DNA of 23,399 nucleotides from HGM10836 sp045580645 (GCA_045580645.1 JAZNOG010000070.1:1-23399), one strand, 5' to 3'; counted from the stretch's first letter, positions 6,691-11,757 are shown. The notes: a model not told the origin generated them from the sequence alone. Made by a program: numbers and translations.

Positions 6691-6719
6691 TTGATTGTTG
6701 TTTTTTAGGTTATTAATAG

Positions 6720-6799
6720 GAAGGTATAATAGATTTGAACTATTACTGTAGCCAAGACATAAATGCTGTACTACTGTGCTACCATTACACCAATACCTT
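6720..6799 (-). tRNA. tRNA-like gene with enlarged anticodon loop, isotype unassigned
   Basis: Acceptor AAGGTAT/ATACCTT, D arm GTGTAATGGTAGCAC and T arm AATAG-TTCAAAT-CTATT are perfect. In the anticodon position a 5-bp stem GTAGT/GCTAC closes a 17-nt loop (ACAGCATTTATGTCTTG) in place of 7 nt; the variable loop is only AGT. The loop includes a possible inner ACA/TGT pairing around GCATTTA. No canonical anticodon can be assigned. Confidence 0.5.
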
Positions 6800-7226
6800 C
6801 AGTATTCTTATATTCTCTTCTAAGCAAATAAATATTTATAAAGATAACTTTCGCTTCATTGACCTTCTTACTCTCACTATAAATGTGTACGTTGATTCTA
6901 CTCTTTTTACCTCACTAAGCCTATTGATAATTATGTGAAATATATCACTTTTTTCTCACACAGTCCTGTAATAGTGTGTCATTCTTGACGGATATAGTTA
7001 AATTTCAGTAGCACTAGAGTTCAATCTTTACCCTGATAAATGATTTGCTATGTTGAGACTATCAGTATAAACAGCTATTTATTATTGGATGCTGTTATGA
7101 TTTGAATTATTATGAAATTGGTGATTTTTGGGGGGTTTTGTTTTAGGAACTACTCAATAATCTTTTACAAATATCTTAACCTAACCAAGATTAAGAAGTA
7201 GTAAGTAGTATTAAAAACAAATAAAA
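6800..7226. other. Non-coding stretch between tRNA-like gene and terminator
   Basis: About 425 nt with no convincing ORF on either strand. It holds a six-G run at 7132-7137 and, at 7185-7213, a diverged copy of the 29-nt upstream element (CCAAGA conserved, about 17 of 29 matches). It may serve as leader for minus-strand transcripts running into the tRNA-like gene. Confidence 0.4.
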
Positions 7227-7262
7227 AATAAAGTAGTCACACTATATGACTACTTTATTTTT
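7227..7262 (-). terminator. Terminator of the 100-residue cassette gene
   Basis: 13-bp perfect stem AATAAAGTAGTCA/TGACTACTTTATT with 7-nt loop, A/T-flanked on both sides so it could act in either direction. It begins just past the stop of the gene at 7269. Confidence 0.85.
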
Positions 7263-7268
7263 CCCTCT

Positions 7269-7571
7269 TTACTTAGTATCTCCTACAGCTCTGTAGATAG
7301 GGTCTTCACCATCTCTTTCCAGAGTGATGATTTCTACAGACTTAGGGTCTACTTTATCACCATCTTCCAAATCACAATTTCGTGACAATGGAACATACTT
7401 TCTGCCTCCACCTTTCATAAAGAAGCACATAGATACTGAAGTACCCCAATCATTGTCCTTCTCAACTACTTCAATCTTGTCAATAGACTTGATTTCACTT
7501 GCAGAAAGCTTTTCTCTACCTGTTTCTTCCCATGCACCTGCATAGGTTCTCAAAGAATCTAAAAATCCCAT
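7269..7571 (-). CDS. Small conserved protein, distant paralogue of the gene at 8151
   Basis: 100 residues, soluble. An N-terminal amphipathic helix (GFLDSLRTYAGAWEETGREKL) is followed by SASEIKSIDKIEVV, beta strands, and CDLEDGDKVDPKSVEIITL. The layout and spacing match the 99-residue product at 8151, including LSxSEI versus LTKSQL and L-x-x-GDxxxPxSV near residue 70. Function unknown. It has its own upstream 29-nt element and terminator. Confidence 0.65.
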   Translation of the reverse strand: MGFLDSLRTYAGAWEETGREKLSASEIKSIDKIEVVEKDNDWGTSVSMCFFMKGGGRKYVPLSRNCDLEDGDKVDPKSVEIITLERDGEDPIYRAVGDTK

Positions 7572-7660
7572 ACTGTTGTTGTTTAATGGTTTTGTTTAAT
7601 ATTAGGACTACTTTGGCTTTTAAATAACTAATCATAGGTCCTTTATCTATTCTTAGCCAG

Positions 7661-7689
7661 CCAAGAAAAGGAAAGAGTAGTGTGTTGTT
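7661..7689 (-). promoter_or_regulatory. 29-nt upstream element, copy 3 (putative phage promoter)
   Basis: Minus strand reads AACAACACACTA, then a T/C-rich stretch, ending CTTTTCTTGG. Same length and same end blocks as copies at 8098 and 8495. Lies 90 nt before the ATG at 7571 and just after the terminator of the upstream cassette. Confidence 0.55.
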
Positions 7690-7700
7690 TTTATTAAAGA

Positions 7701-7726
7701 TAAAAGAGTAGTATACTACTCTTTTA
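7701..7726 (-). terminator. Perfect 26-nt palindrome, terminator of the middle cassette
   Basis: TAAAAGAGTAGTA and its exact complement form a hairpin directly after the TAA at 7729. On the minus strand it continues into TCTTTAATAAAAA. Bidirectional activity is possible. Confidence 0.7.
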
Positions 7727-7728
7727 TA

Positions 7729-7842
7729 TTATTTAATTATCCAATCATATCTTTGCATACATATTTTAAATTGGAATGCAGATTTCCAATTAGGGAAGCC
7801 AGATTTAACTAGCTCCCCATAAATATCATAAACAGCAAACAT
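7729..7842 (-). CDS. Small 37-residue protein
   Basis: Starts MFAVYDIYGELVKSGFPNW, continues KSAFQFKICMQRYDWIIK. ATG and the previous gene's TAA share one base (TAATG), a classic coupled arrangement. Protein-like composition, with an aromatic pattern typical of small phage proteins. No family recognised. Terminator follows immediately. Confidence 0.6.
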   Translation of the reverse strand: MFAVYDIYGELVKSGFPNWKSAFQFKICMQRYDWIIK

Positions 7843-8063
7843 TATAAATTACCTTCTAGAGTAATCCATTCATTGAATTCATCTCCTTCCATTAATACAT
7901 CAAGGAAATAGTCTTCACAATCTTCAGCACATCTTTCAATTACTGCTTCAGCAGCAATAGTTCTTTGCATCCAATAAGATGCTCTAGATGACATAGATTT
8001 GAGACTAGTCAGTGAAACAACTGATAAAACAACTAAAACTAAAATTATAAAATTCTTTCCCAT
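7842..8063 (-). CDS. Small protein with N-terminal membrane anchor or signal
   Basis: 73 residues. MGKNFIILVLVVLSVVSL is a membrane or signal segment; the remainder is acidic, with helical TIAAEAVIERCAEDCEDYFLD and a tail EGDEFNEWITLEGNL. It could be exported to the periplasm or anchored in the inner membrane. First gene of a two-gene cassette; the second overlaps by 1 nt. Confidence 0.6.
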   Translation of the reverse strand: MGKNFIILVLVVLSVVSLTSLKSMSSRASYWMQRTIAAEAVIERCAEDCEDYFLDVLMEGDEFNEWITLEGNL

Positions 8064-8097
8064 ATCTAAAATAAATTAAATGTTATTAATATTCATA

Positions 8098-8126
8098 CCA
8101 AATAAAGGAAGAAATAGTGTGTTGTT
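8098..8126 (-). promoter_or_regulatory. 29-nt upstream element, copy 2 (putative phage promoter)
   Basis: Minus strand AACAACACACTA, T/C-rich middle, then TTTATTTGG. About 23 of 29 positions match copy 3. 35 nt before the ATG at 8063. Confidence 0.6.
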
Positions 8127-8142
8127 ATATAAATAATAAAGA

Positions 8143-8163
8143 AGAAGTGCTTATAGCACTTCT
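8143..8163 (-). terminator. Terminator of the 99-residue cassette gene
   Basis: 9-bp stem AGAAGTGCT/AGCACTTCT with a 3-nt loop, followed on the minus strand by TCTTTATTATTTAT. The stop codon lies inside the hairpin. Confidence 0.7.
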
Positions 8164-8450
8164 CCCCATAATCTTGTTATGGTTACTTCACCATTAGTCA
8201 AGTCATACACTCTGATGCTACTTGGCTCAATATGGTCTCCTACTTGGAGTTCACACTTCACATCTACTGTGAAGTCCACATATTGTTTACCTATAGTCAC
8301 TCTTGCAATCAGCTTATCTTCGTCAAACTTGCTTTGGAAGACTACGGCAGTAGTCTTACTAAGCTGTGACTTAGTGAGCTTTTGCTCTGAGTTAGCTACT
8401 ACTTTCCAAGTTTCTTTCACTGTCTTTGCTGCTTTACCTAAGATATTCAT
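8151..8450 (-). CDS. Small conserved protein, paralogue of the gene at 7269
   Basis: 99 residues. An N-terminal helix (NILGKAAKTVKETWKVVANSE) is followed by LTKSQL, three to five beta strands, and CELQVGDHIEPSSIRVYDL, aligned with DLEDGDKVDPKSVEIITL of the paralogue. Soluble, beta-rich, no known motif. First minus-strand gene left of the divergent control region, so probably expressed early. Confidence 0.65.
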   Translation of the reverse strand: MNILGKAAKTVKETWKVVANSEQKLTKSQLSKTTAVVFQSKFDEDKLIARVTIGKQYVDFTVDVKCELQVGDHIEPSSIRVYDLTNGEVTITRLWGEVL

Positions 8451-8494
8451 AATGTTTGATGTTTGAAGTTATGCAGGGGGACTATCCCCACCTG

Positions 8495-8523
8495 CCAAAG
8501 TATGGGGGGAGTTGTGTGTTGTT
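8495..8523 (-). promoter_or_regulatory. 29-nt upstream element, copy 1 (putative phage promoter)
   Basis: Minus strand AACAACACACAA, then C-rich middle, then ATACTTTGG. 45 nt before the ATG at 8450. A G run (six G) inside it and a six-C run just beyond can pair and could fold the element into a hairpin. Confidence 0.55.
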
Positions 8524-8562
8524 ATACCCCCCTCATAACAATACCAAAAATTTCAAAAAAAA

Positions 8563-8583
8563 TTCTAAAATTTTATTTTAGAA
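8563..8583. other. AT-only hairpin at the divergence point
   Basis: TTCTAAAAT/ATTTTAGAA, 9 bp with a TTT loop, flanked by A6-8 and T6 runs. It sits between the leftward cassettes and the rightward promoters. Possible bidirectional terminator or duplex-unwinding site; the sequence alone does not decide. Confidence 0.4.
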
Positions 8584-8601
8584 AAATTTTTTACTTATAC
8601 A

Positions 8602-8633
8602 TTTGCATATATCATTTTTTTTACTTACCTTTG
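8602..8633 (+). promoter_or_regulatory. Host-type promoter for the leader region
   Basis: TTTG (8602-8605), exactly 20 nt, then TACCTTTG (8626-8633). This matches the known Bacteroidetes primary-sigma pattern. Transcription would start near 8640. Confidence 0.75.
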
Positions 8634-8639
8634 CACCCA

Positions 8640-8957
8640 CTGGAGTAAAGATAGATTTACTTATCACCCATGAGAGTAAAGAGTAATGGGTCAGAAGTCG
8701 GGTTGGTATTTACAAATAGTAAAGAGATTGTCCCCGATACCAGAAAAACTGCTATTATATAAATTAGATTGCATGAGCACATCTATCTGAGAAAAGGCAC
8801 AGGGAATCATGCTTTAGGGGTATTAAAAGAACGGGTCTAATGAAGTTAATAGTTAAAAGGAGTTTACTCTATAAAGGCTTTAACACAGCCTCTAGGGAAT
8901 AATTATATCCATTCAATACTCCTTCCAGATAGAAATATGAAAATAATTTGAGAATTA
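8640..8957 (+). ncRNA. Structured leader or small RNA upstream of the tRNA array
   Basis: About 320 nt between two host-type promoters with no sizeable ORF. Short helices can be drawn: AGTAAA/TTTACT, CCCAT/ATGGG, GGTAT/ATACC, GCATGA/TCATGC and AGGCT/AGCCT. Two tiny ORFs exist: 8670-8762 (30 residues, starting MRVKSNGSEVGLVFTNSKEI) and 8840-8902 (20 residues). Either a non-coding RNA or short leader peptides; not resolved. Confidence 0.35.
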
Positions 8958-8989
8958 TTTGGTAATCTCAAAAATTTTACTTATCTTTG
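8958..8989 (+). promoter_or_regulatory. Host-type promoter of the tRNA array
   Basis: TTTG (8958-8961), 20 nt, TATCTTTG (8982-8989). Predicted start near 8996, 20 nt before tRNA-Gln. Confidence 0.85.
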
Positions 8990-9015
8990 CAAAGTCAATT
9001 AAAGATAAGGTAAAT

Positions 9016-9086
9016 TGTCCTTTGGTGTAGTGGTAACACACTAGATTTTGGTTCTAGTATCAGGGGTTCAAATCCCTTAGGGACAA
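9016..9086 (+). tRNA. tRNA-Gln(TTG)
   Basis: Acceptor TGTCCTT/AGGGACA, anticodon stem CTAGA/TCTAG, loop TTTTGGT, T loop TTCAAAT. First gene of the array, normal cloverleaf. Confidence 0.92.
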
Positions 9087-9149
9087 CCCAAAGTTAGTTA
9101 GATGGTTACTTTCGAGACTAACACTCTAGAAGAGTAGTAGAAGTAATAT

Positions 9150-9221
9150 GCCTTCTTAGTTCAACGGATAGAACAATTGCCTTCTAAGCAATCAATGATA
9201 GTTCGATTCTATCAGAAGGTA
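9150..9221 (+). tRNA. tRNA-Arg(TCT)
   Basis: Acceptor GCCTTCT/AGAAGGT, stem ATTGC/GCAAT, loop CTTCTAA, T loop TTCGATT. The 63-nt spacer before it holds hairpins GTTAGT/ACTAAC and ACTCT/AGAGT. Confidence 0.92.
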
Positions 9222-9228
9222 CTTATAT

Positions 9229-9302
9229 GTTGGGTTAGACGAATTGGTTAAGTCATCACCCTTTCAAGGTGAAGATTATGGGTTCAAGTCCCATACCCAA
9301 TA
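9229..9302 (+). tRNA. tRNA-Glu(TTC)
   Basis: Acceptor GTTGGGT/ACCCAAT, stem TCACC/GGTGA, loop CTTTCAA, T arm ATGGG-TTCAAGT-CCCAT. Confidence 0.92.
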
Positions 9303-9308
9303 CTATTT

Positions 9309-9382
9309 GGGTTATGAAGTGTAATGGTTTTGCATACCACACCGTCACTGTGGTGGATAGGGTTCAATTCCCTCATAATCCG
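9309..9382 (+). tRNA. tRNA-Asp(GTC), with C33
   Basis: Acceptor GGGTTAT/ATAATCC, stem CCACA/TGTGG, loop CCGTCAC. Position 33 is C where nearly all tRNAs have U (usual Asp loop CTGTCAC). Base pair 49-65 is mismatched. Confidence 0.88.
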
Positions 9383-9405
9383 CTATATAGTAGCAAAAAT
9401 CAAGT

Positions 9406-9429
9406 CCTAATTCACAGCGGTGAATTAGG
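9406..9429 (+). other. Strong hairpin upstream of tRNA-Ser(TGA)
   Basis: 10-bp perfect stem CCTAATTCAC/GTGAATTAGG, loop AGCG, 6 nt before the tRNA. No T run; a candidate processing signal. Confidence 0.6.
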
Positions 9430-9435
9430 CAAATT

Positions 9436-9527
9436 GGAAGAATAAGCCTAATTGCTAAGGCAGTAGTCTTGAAAACTACCAGTAATCATGTAACAGTGAT
9501 GTGTGGGTTGGAGTCCCACTTCTTCCT
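9436..9527 (+). tRNA. tRNA-Ser(TGA)
   Basis: Acceptor GGAAGAA/TTCTTCC, stem GTAGT/ACTAC, loop CTTGAAA, long variable arm ATCATG..GTGAT as class II tRNAs need, T arm GTGGG-TTGGAGT-CCCAC. Confidence 0.9.
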
Positions 9528-9532
9528 CAATT

Positions 9533-9618
9533 GGAGAGTAAACCTATTAGGTAATAGGGACTATCTGCTAAATAGATTGTACTGTAAAAGGTATGTGTTT
9601 CGAGTACACTGCTCTCCG
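9533..9618 (+). tRNA. tRNA-Ser(GCT)
   Basis: Acceptor GGAGAGT/GCTCTCC, D arm CCTATTAGGTAATAGG, loop CTGCTAA, long variable arm (GTAC..GTAT), T arm GTGT-TTCGAGT-ACAC. Confidence 0.85.
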
Positions 9619-9721
9619 CACAAAACATTATGTAGGAGTAAGGGATTGGAATGGGTTCCTCCTACCATATACATTATAATGTGGTACTGAAAAAAGTGTA
9701 TATGTTCCATTCCACAAAAAT
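9619..9721 (+). other. Spacer with competing hairpins
   Basis: GTAGGAG (9632-9638) can pair with CTCCTAC (9659-9665), and within it GGAA/TTCC. Alternatively GGAATGG (9648-9654) pairs with CCATTCC (9707-9713), enclosing the palindrome ACATTATAATGT. These folds exclude one another. There is no T loop, so it is not a tRNA. Confidence 0.4.
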
Positions 9722-9794
9722 ATAGATGTAGCCTAATGGGTAAGGCACTACATTTGGGATGTAGATAATGTAGGTTCGAGTCCTATCATCTATA
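9722..9794 (+). tRNA. tRNA-Pro(TGG)
   Basis: Acceptor ATAGATG/CATCTAT, stem CTACA/TGTAG, loop TTTGGGA, T loop TTCGAGT. Confidence 0.92.
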
Positions 9795-9800
9795 CTACTT

Positions 9801-9873
9801 GGGCTTTTAGTTTAGTTGGCTAAAACATCAGATTTGCATTCTGAAGTCCTGGGTTCAAATCCCAGTTAGTCCA
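9801..9873 (+). tRNA. tRNA-Ala(TGC)
   Basis: Stem TCAGA/TCTGA, loop TTTGCAT, T arm CTGGG-TTCAAAT-CCCAG. Acceptor GGGCTTT/TTAGTCC has two T-T mismatches at its inner end. Confidence 0.85.
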
Positions 9874-9957
9874 CAAGATGTTTTCATGTTTTCATAATGT
9901 TAAGCTTTTGCTTGAACCTTCTTTTGGGTAGTTAGAAGAGAAAGAAATTGCCCTTAT

Positions 9958-10030
9958 AGTCTCTTAGTTCAGTGGTAAGAATGCTTGGCTTACATCCAAG
10001 AGGTCATTGGTTCAAATCCAATAGAGACTA
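9958..10030 (+). tRNA. tRNA-Val(TAC)
   Basis: Acceptor AGTCTCT/AGAGACT, stem CTTGG/CCAAG, loop CTTACAT, T arm ATTGG-TTCAAAT-CCAAT. The 84-nt spacer before it has weak hairpins AAGC/GCTT and CTTCT/AGAAG. Confidence 0.92.
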
Positions 10031-10038
10031 CTATTTAT

Positions 10039-10110
10039 GGGTTGTTAGCTCAATGGTAGAGCAAGAAGCTGTTAACTTCGAGGTTATAGGTTCGAGTCCT
10101 ATACTTCCCG
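10039..10110 (+). tRNA. tRNA-Asn(GTT)
   Basis: D arm GCTCAATGGTAGAGC, loop CTGTTAA (normal U33), T arm ATAGG-TTCGAGT-CCTAT. Acceptor GGGTTGT/ACTTCCC has two T-T mismatches. Confidence 0.85.
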
Positions 10111-10112
10111 CT

Positions 10113-10442
10113 ATGGAAAAAGAAGTTTTAGTAATAGAGGACAAGAGCAGGATTGATAAGATTACATTTAATCATCCTGAATTGATGAATGATAAAGCTG
10201 AAGACTTTATCAGGGAGAAATATCAAAGACTTATTAGCTTAAATAATACATTACATGATGCAAGAGATAAGGTGAGAAGTCTTGAAGAAGAATATAAAGA
10301 AGCAGAAAAGGAATGGAATAGTATTAAAACCATGATTACTTTCACTCATCCTTCTAGACAAAAAGAATATTTCAAGGAATCTTGTAGTGTAGGTATTAGG
10401 GGTCATGGTAATGATATTATTGGTAGAACATCAATGGTATAA
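10113..10442 (+). CDS. Small coiled-coil protein inside the tRNA array
   Basis: 109 residues from the ATG at 10113; the frame is open upstream to 9972 but that part is tRNA sequence, so the start 2 nt after tRNA-Asn is chosen. Residues about 35-70 (RLISLNNTLHDARDKVRSLEE, KEAEKEW) form a heptad-rich helix; the tail is Gly-rich and basic. No family recognised. TAA lies 3 nt before tRNA-Trp, so the mRNA is embedded in the tRNA transcript and would be released by tRNA processing. Confidence 0.6.
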   Translation: MEKEVLVIEDKSRIDKITFNHPELMNDKAEDFIREKYQRLISLNNTLHDARDKVRSLEEEYKEAEKEWNSIKTMITFTHPSRQKEYFKESCSVGIRGHGNDIIGRTSMV

Positions 10443-10445
10443 TAT

Positions 10446-10516
10446 TGGTTCCTAGTTTAATGGTAAAATACTAGTCTCCAAAACTAAAGTTATAGGTTCG
10501 ATTCCTATGGAATCTG
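10446..10516 (+). tRNA. tRNA-Trp(CCA)
   Basis: Acceptor TGGTTCC/GGAATCT (terminal T-T), loop CTCCAAA, T arm ATAGG-TTCGATT-CCTAT. The anticodon is the normal CCA; it is not a UGA reader of TCA type. Confidence 0.87.
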
Positions 10517-10522
10517 CTTTAT

Positions 10523-10599
10523 AGGGACTTATCTCCTCTGTCTGATAAGCAGTTGAAAGAGTAGTTGGTTACAGTTGAGTTCGATTCTCAAAGTCCCTA
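10523..10599 (+). tRNA. tRNA-like gene, Ile(GAT)-type anticodon arm, displaced D arm
   Basis: Acceptor AGGGACT/AGTCCCT and T arm TTGAG-TTCGATT-CTCAA are perfect. The only good anticodon arm is TCTGT-CTGATAA-GCAGT (GAT), but it begins 7 nt after the acceptor, leaving no room for a D arm, and is followed by 21 nt containing the D-loop-like AGTAGTTGGTTACAG. Total length, 77 nt, is normal. Confidence 0.55.
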
Positions 10600-10600
10600 C

Positions 10601-11146
10601 ATGATAAGTAAAGAATTGAAAAATAATATAATAAAATTATATAAGGAAGGTAAAACTATGCCTTATATATGTAAGGCTTTGAATGTTTCAAAAGCCACAG
10701 TTTCCTACCAAATAAATAAAGAAGGAATATCTAGATTTAAGAATCCAGTTGAAATAACTGAAGACTTACTTAATAAAATGCAAATAAGATATGAAGAATG
10801 TAAAAATCTTAGCATAGTAAGTAAAGAATTTGGGGTGTCTATAAACAGATTAAAGTATTTAAATAGAAGGGAAACTAAAACAGGATATGAAGTACTGAAA
10901 AATAGAAGATATAGAATAAAGAAGTTATTAGTAGAATATAAGGGAAATAAATGTAAAATATGTGGATATGATAAATGTTTATCTGCTTTAGAATTTCACC
11001 ATTTAGAACCAGAAAATAAAGATTTTACTATATCTTACAATACAAAGTATAATAATTTAGATATTTTAAAGAAAGAAGTTGATAAATGTATTCTTGTATG
11101 TGCAAACTGTCATAGAGAAATTCATGCAGGAATAATTAAGGTATAA
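10601..11146 (+). CDS. HNH endonuclease with helix-turn-helix N terminus
   Basis: 181 residues. Start ATG at 10601, 1 nt after the preceding tRNA-like gene. Residues about 5-40 (YKEGKTMPYICKALNVSKA) form an HTH; an HNH module with zinc-binding cysteines follows: CKICGYDKC, then ALEFHHLEP, then CILVCANCHREIHAG. CxxC plus CxxCH with the central HH is the standard His-Me finger nuclease layout. It probably is a mobile endonuclease whose target may be the surrounding tRNA region. The stop TAA at 11144 ends 1 nt before tRNA-Met. AT-richer than the neighbouring structural genes. Confidence 0.87.
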   Translation: MISKELKNNIIKLYKEGKTMPYICKALNVSKATVSYQINKEGISRFKNPVEITEDLLNKMQIRYEECKNLSIVSKEFGVSINRLKYLNRRETKTGYEVLKNRRYRIKKLLVEYKGNKCKICGYDKCLSALEFHHLEPENKDFTISYNTKYNNLDILKKEVDKCILVCANCHREIHAGIIKV

Positions 11147-11147
11147 A

Positions 11148-11222
11148 TTCTGATATACTTCAATAGGTAGAAGGATGCTCTCATAAGGCATTAGTTGGAG
11201 GTTCAAGTCCTCCTATCAGAAC
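11148..11222 (+). tRNA. tRNA-Met(CAT) (elongator type, or Ile2)
   Basis: Acceptor TTCTGAT/ATCAGAA fully paired, stem ATGCT/GGCAT, loop CTCATAA, T arm GGAGG-TTCAAGT-CCTCC. Paired position 1-72 argues against initiator; CAT could also be lysidine-modified Ile. Confidence 0.87.
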
Positions 11223-11230
11223 CTAATTAT

Positions 11231-11302
11231 GGTGTTAGTAGCTTATAGGTAAAGTGCTTCACCGTGGATGAAGAGAAGAGGGTTCGAGTCCCCCTAACAC
11301 CC
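11231..11302 (+). tRNA. tRNA-His(GTG), with C33
   Basis: Acceptor GGTGTTA/TAACACC with C73, stem CTTCA/TGAAG, loop CCGTGGA. Position 33 is C. T arm GAGGG-TTCGAGT-CCCCC has one mismatch. The base before G1 is T, so the extra G-1 must be added or taken from G1. Confidence 0.87.
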
Positions 11303-11308
11303 CAATAT

Positions 11309-11382
11309 ACTCACATAGCTCAGTAGGTTAGAGCAGGAATCTTATACATTCAAGGTCAGGGGTTCAAGTCCCTTTGTGAGTA
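11309..11382 (+). tRNA. tRNA-Ile(TAT)
   Basis: Acceptor ACTCACA/TGTGAGT, D arm GCTCAGTAGGTTAGAGC, loop CTTATAC (TAT, reads ATA directly), T arm AGGGG-TTCAAGT-CCCTT. ATA is abundant in this AT-rich phage. Confidence 0.9.
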
Positions 11383-11395
11383 CTAAAATTATATT

Positions 11396-11617
11396 ATGTG
11401 GATAATAGAAAGTAATAGACTAAAACATTTTATCTATGCTATTCCTTTAGGAATACTATTTACTATTATATTTGTAATGGGTATAGCTTTTGGAATGGAG
11501 ATTAAGGATAAAATGTATGGAAATAAATTTGACTGGTTAGATTTAGTATCTACGATTTTAGGCGGTATTATAGGACAATTATTTCAAATTTATTTTATAT
11601 GGTGCTTGGGTAGGTAG
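11396..11617 (+). CDS. Small membrane protein overlapping tRNA-Cys
   Basis: 73 residues. Two hydrophobic segments, about 13-33 (IYAIPLGILFTIIFVMGIAF) and 50-70 (LVSTILGGIIGQLFQIYFIW), with charged EIKDKMYGNKFDW between. The pattern is known from small hypothetical proteins in Bacteroides phages (recalled). The last six codons and the TAG stop lie inside the 5' end of tRNA-Cys, so processing the tRNA would destroy this mRNA's stop codon. Confidence 0.6.
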   Translation: MWIIESNRLKHFIYAIPLGILFTIIFVMGIAFGMEIKDKMYGNKFDWLDLVSTILGGIIGQLFQIYFIWCLGR

Positions 11618-11671
11618 GTTATACACCAGTCTGCAAAACTGGGAAGATTGGTTCAATTCCAATAGGCACCT
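11601..11671 (+). tRNA. tRNA-Cys(GCA)
   Basis: Acceptor GGTGCTT/AGGCACC, stem CCAGT/ACTGG, loop CTGCAAA, T arm ATTGG-TTCAATT-CCAAT. Overlaps the end of a membrane-protein ORF by 17 nt. Confidence 0.92.
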
Positions 11672-11677
11672 CTATAT

Positions 11678-11751
11678 TCTCCTATAGCTCAGTGGCATAG
11701 AGCAGCGGACCTTTAATCCGTGGGTCCTAGGTTCAAATCCTAGTGGGAGAA
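11678..11751 (+). tRNA. tRNA-Lys(TTT), with C33
   Basis: Acceptor TCTCCTA/TGGGAGA, stem GCGGA/TCCGT, loop CCTTTAA. The common bacterial Lys loop is CTTTTAA, so position 33 has changed from T to C while the stem is unchanged. T arm CTAGG-TTCAAAT-CCTAG. Confidence 0.88.
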
Positions 11752-11757
11752 CTTAAT

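Noticed and set aside
6960..7070. Possible degenerate tRNA on the plus strand (GAGTTCAATC resembling a T arm)
   Set aside because: No matching acceptor stem or anticodon arm upstream; only a T-loop-like string.
9640..9713. An extra tRNA in the spacer after tRNA-Ser(GCT)
   Set aside because: GGAATGG/CCATTCC mimics an acceptor stem, but there is no T loop, D arm or plausible anticodon arm.
9972..10112. Upstream extension of the coiled-coil gene
   Set aside because: The extension is tRNA-Val and tRNA-Asn sequence read as protein.
11678..11751. Reading the Lys tRNA loop as anticodon TTA (ochre suppressor)
   Set aside because: That register leaves an unpaired anticodon stem (CGGAC/CCGTG). The register GCGGA/TCCGT pairs fully and gives TTT with C33.
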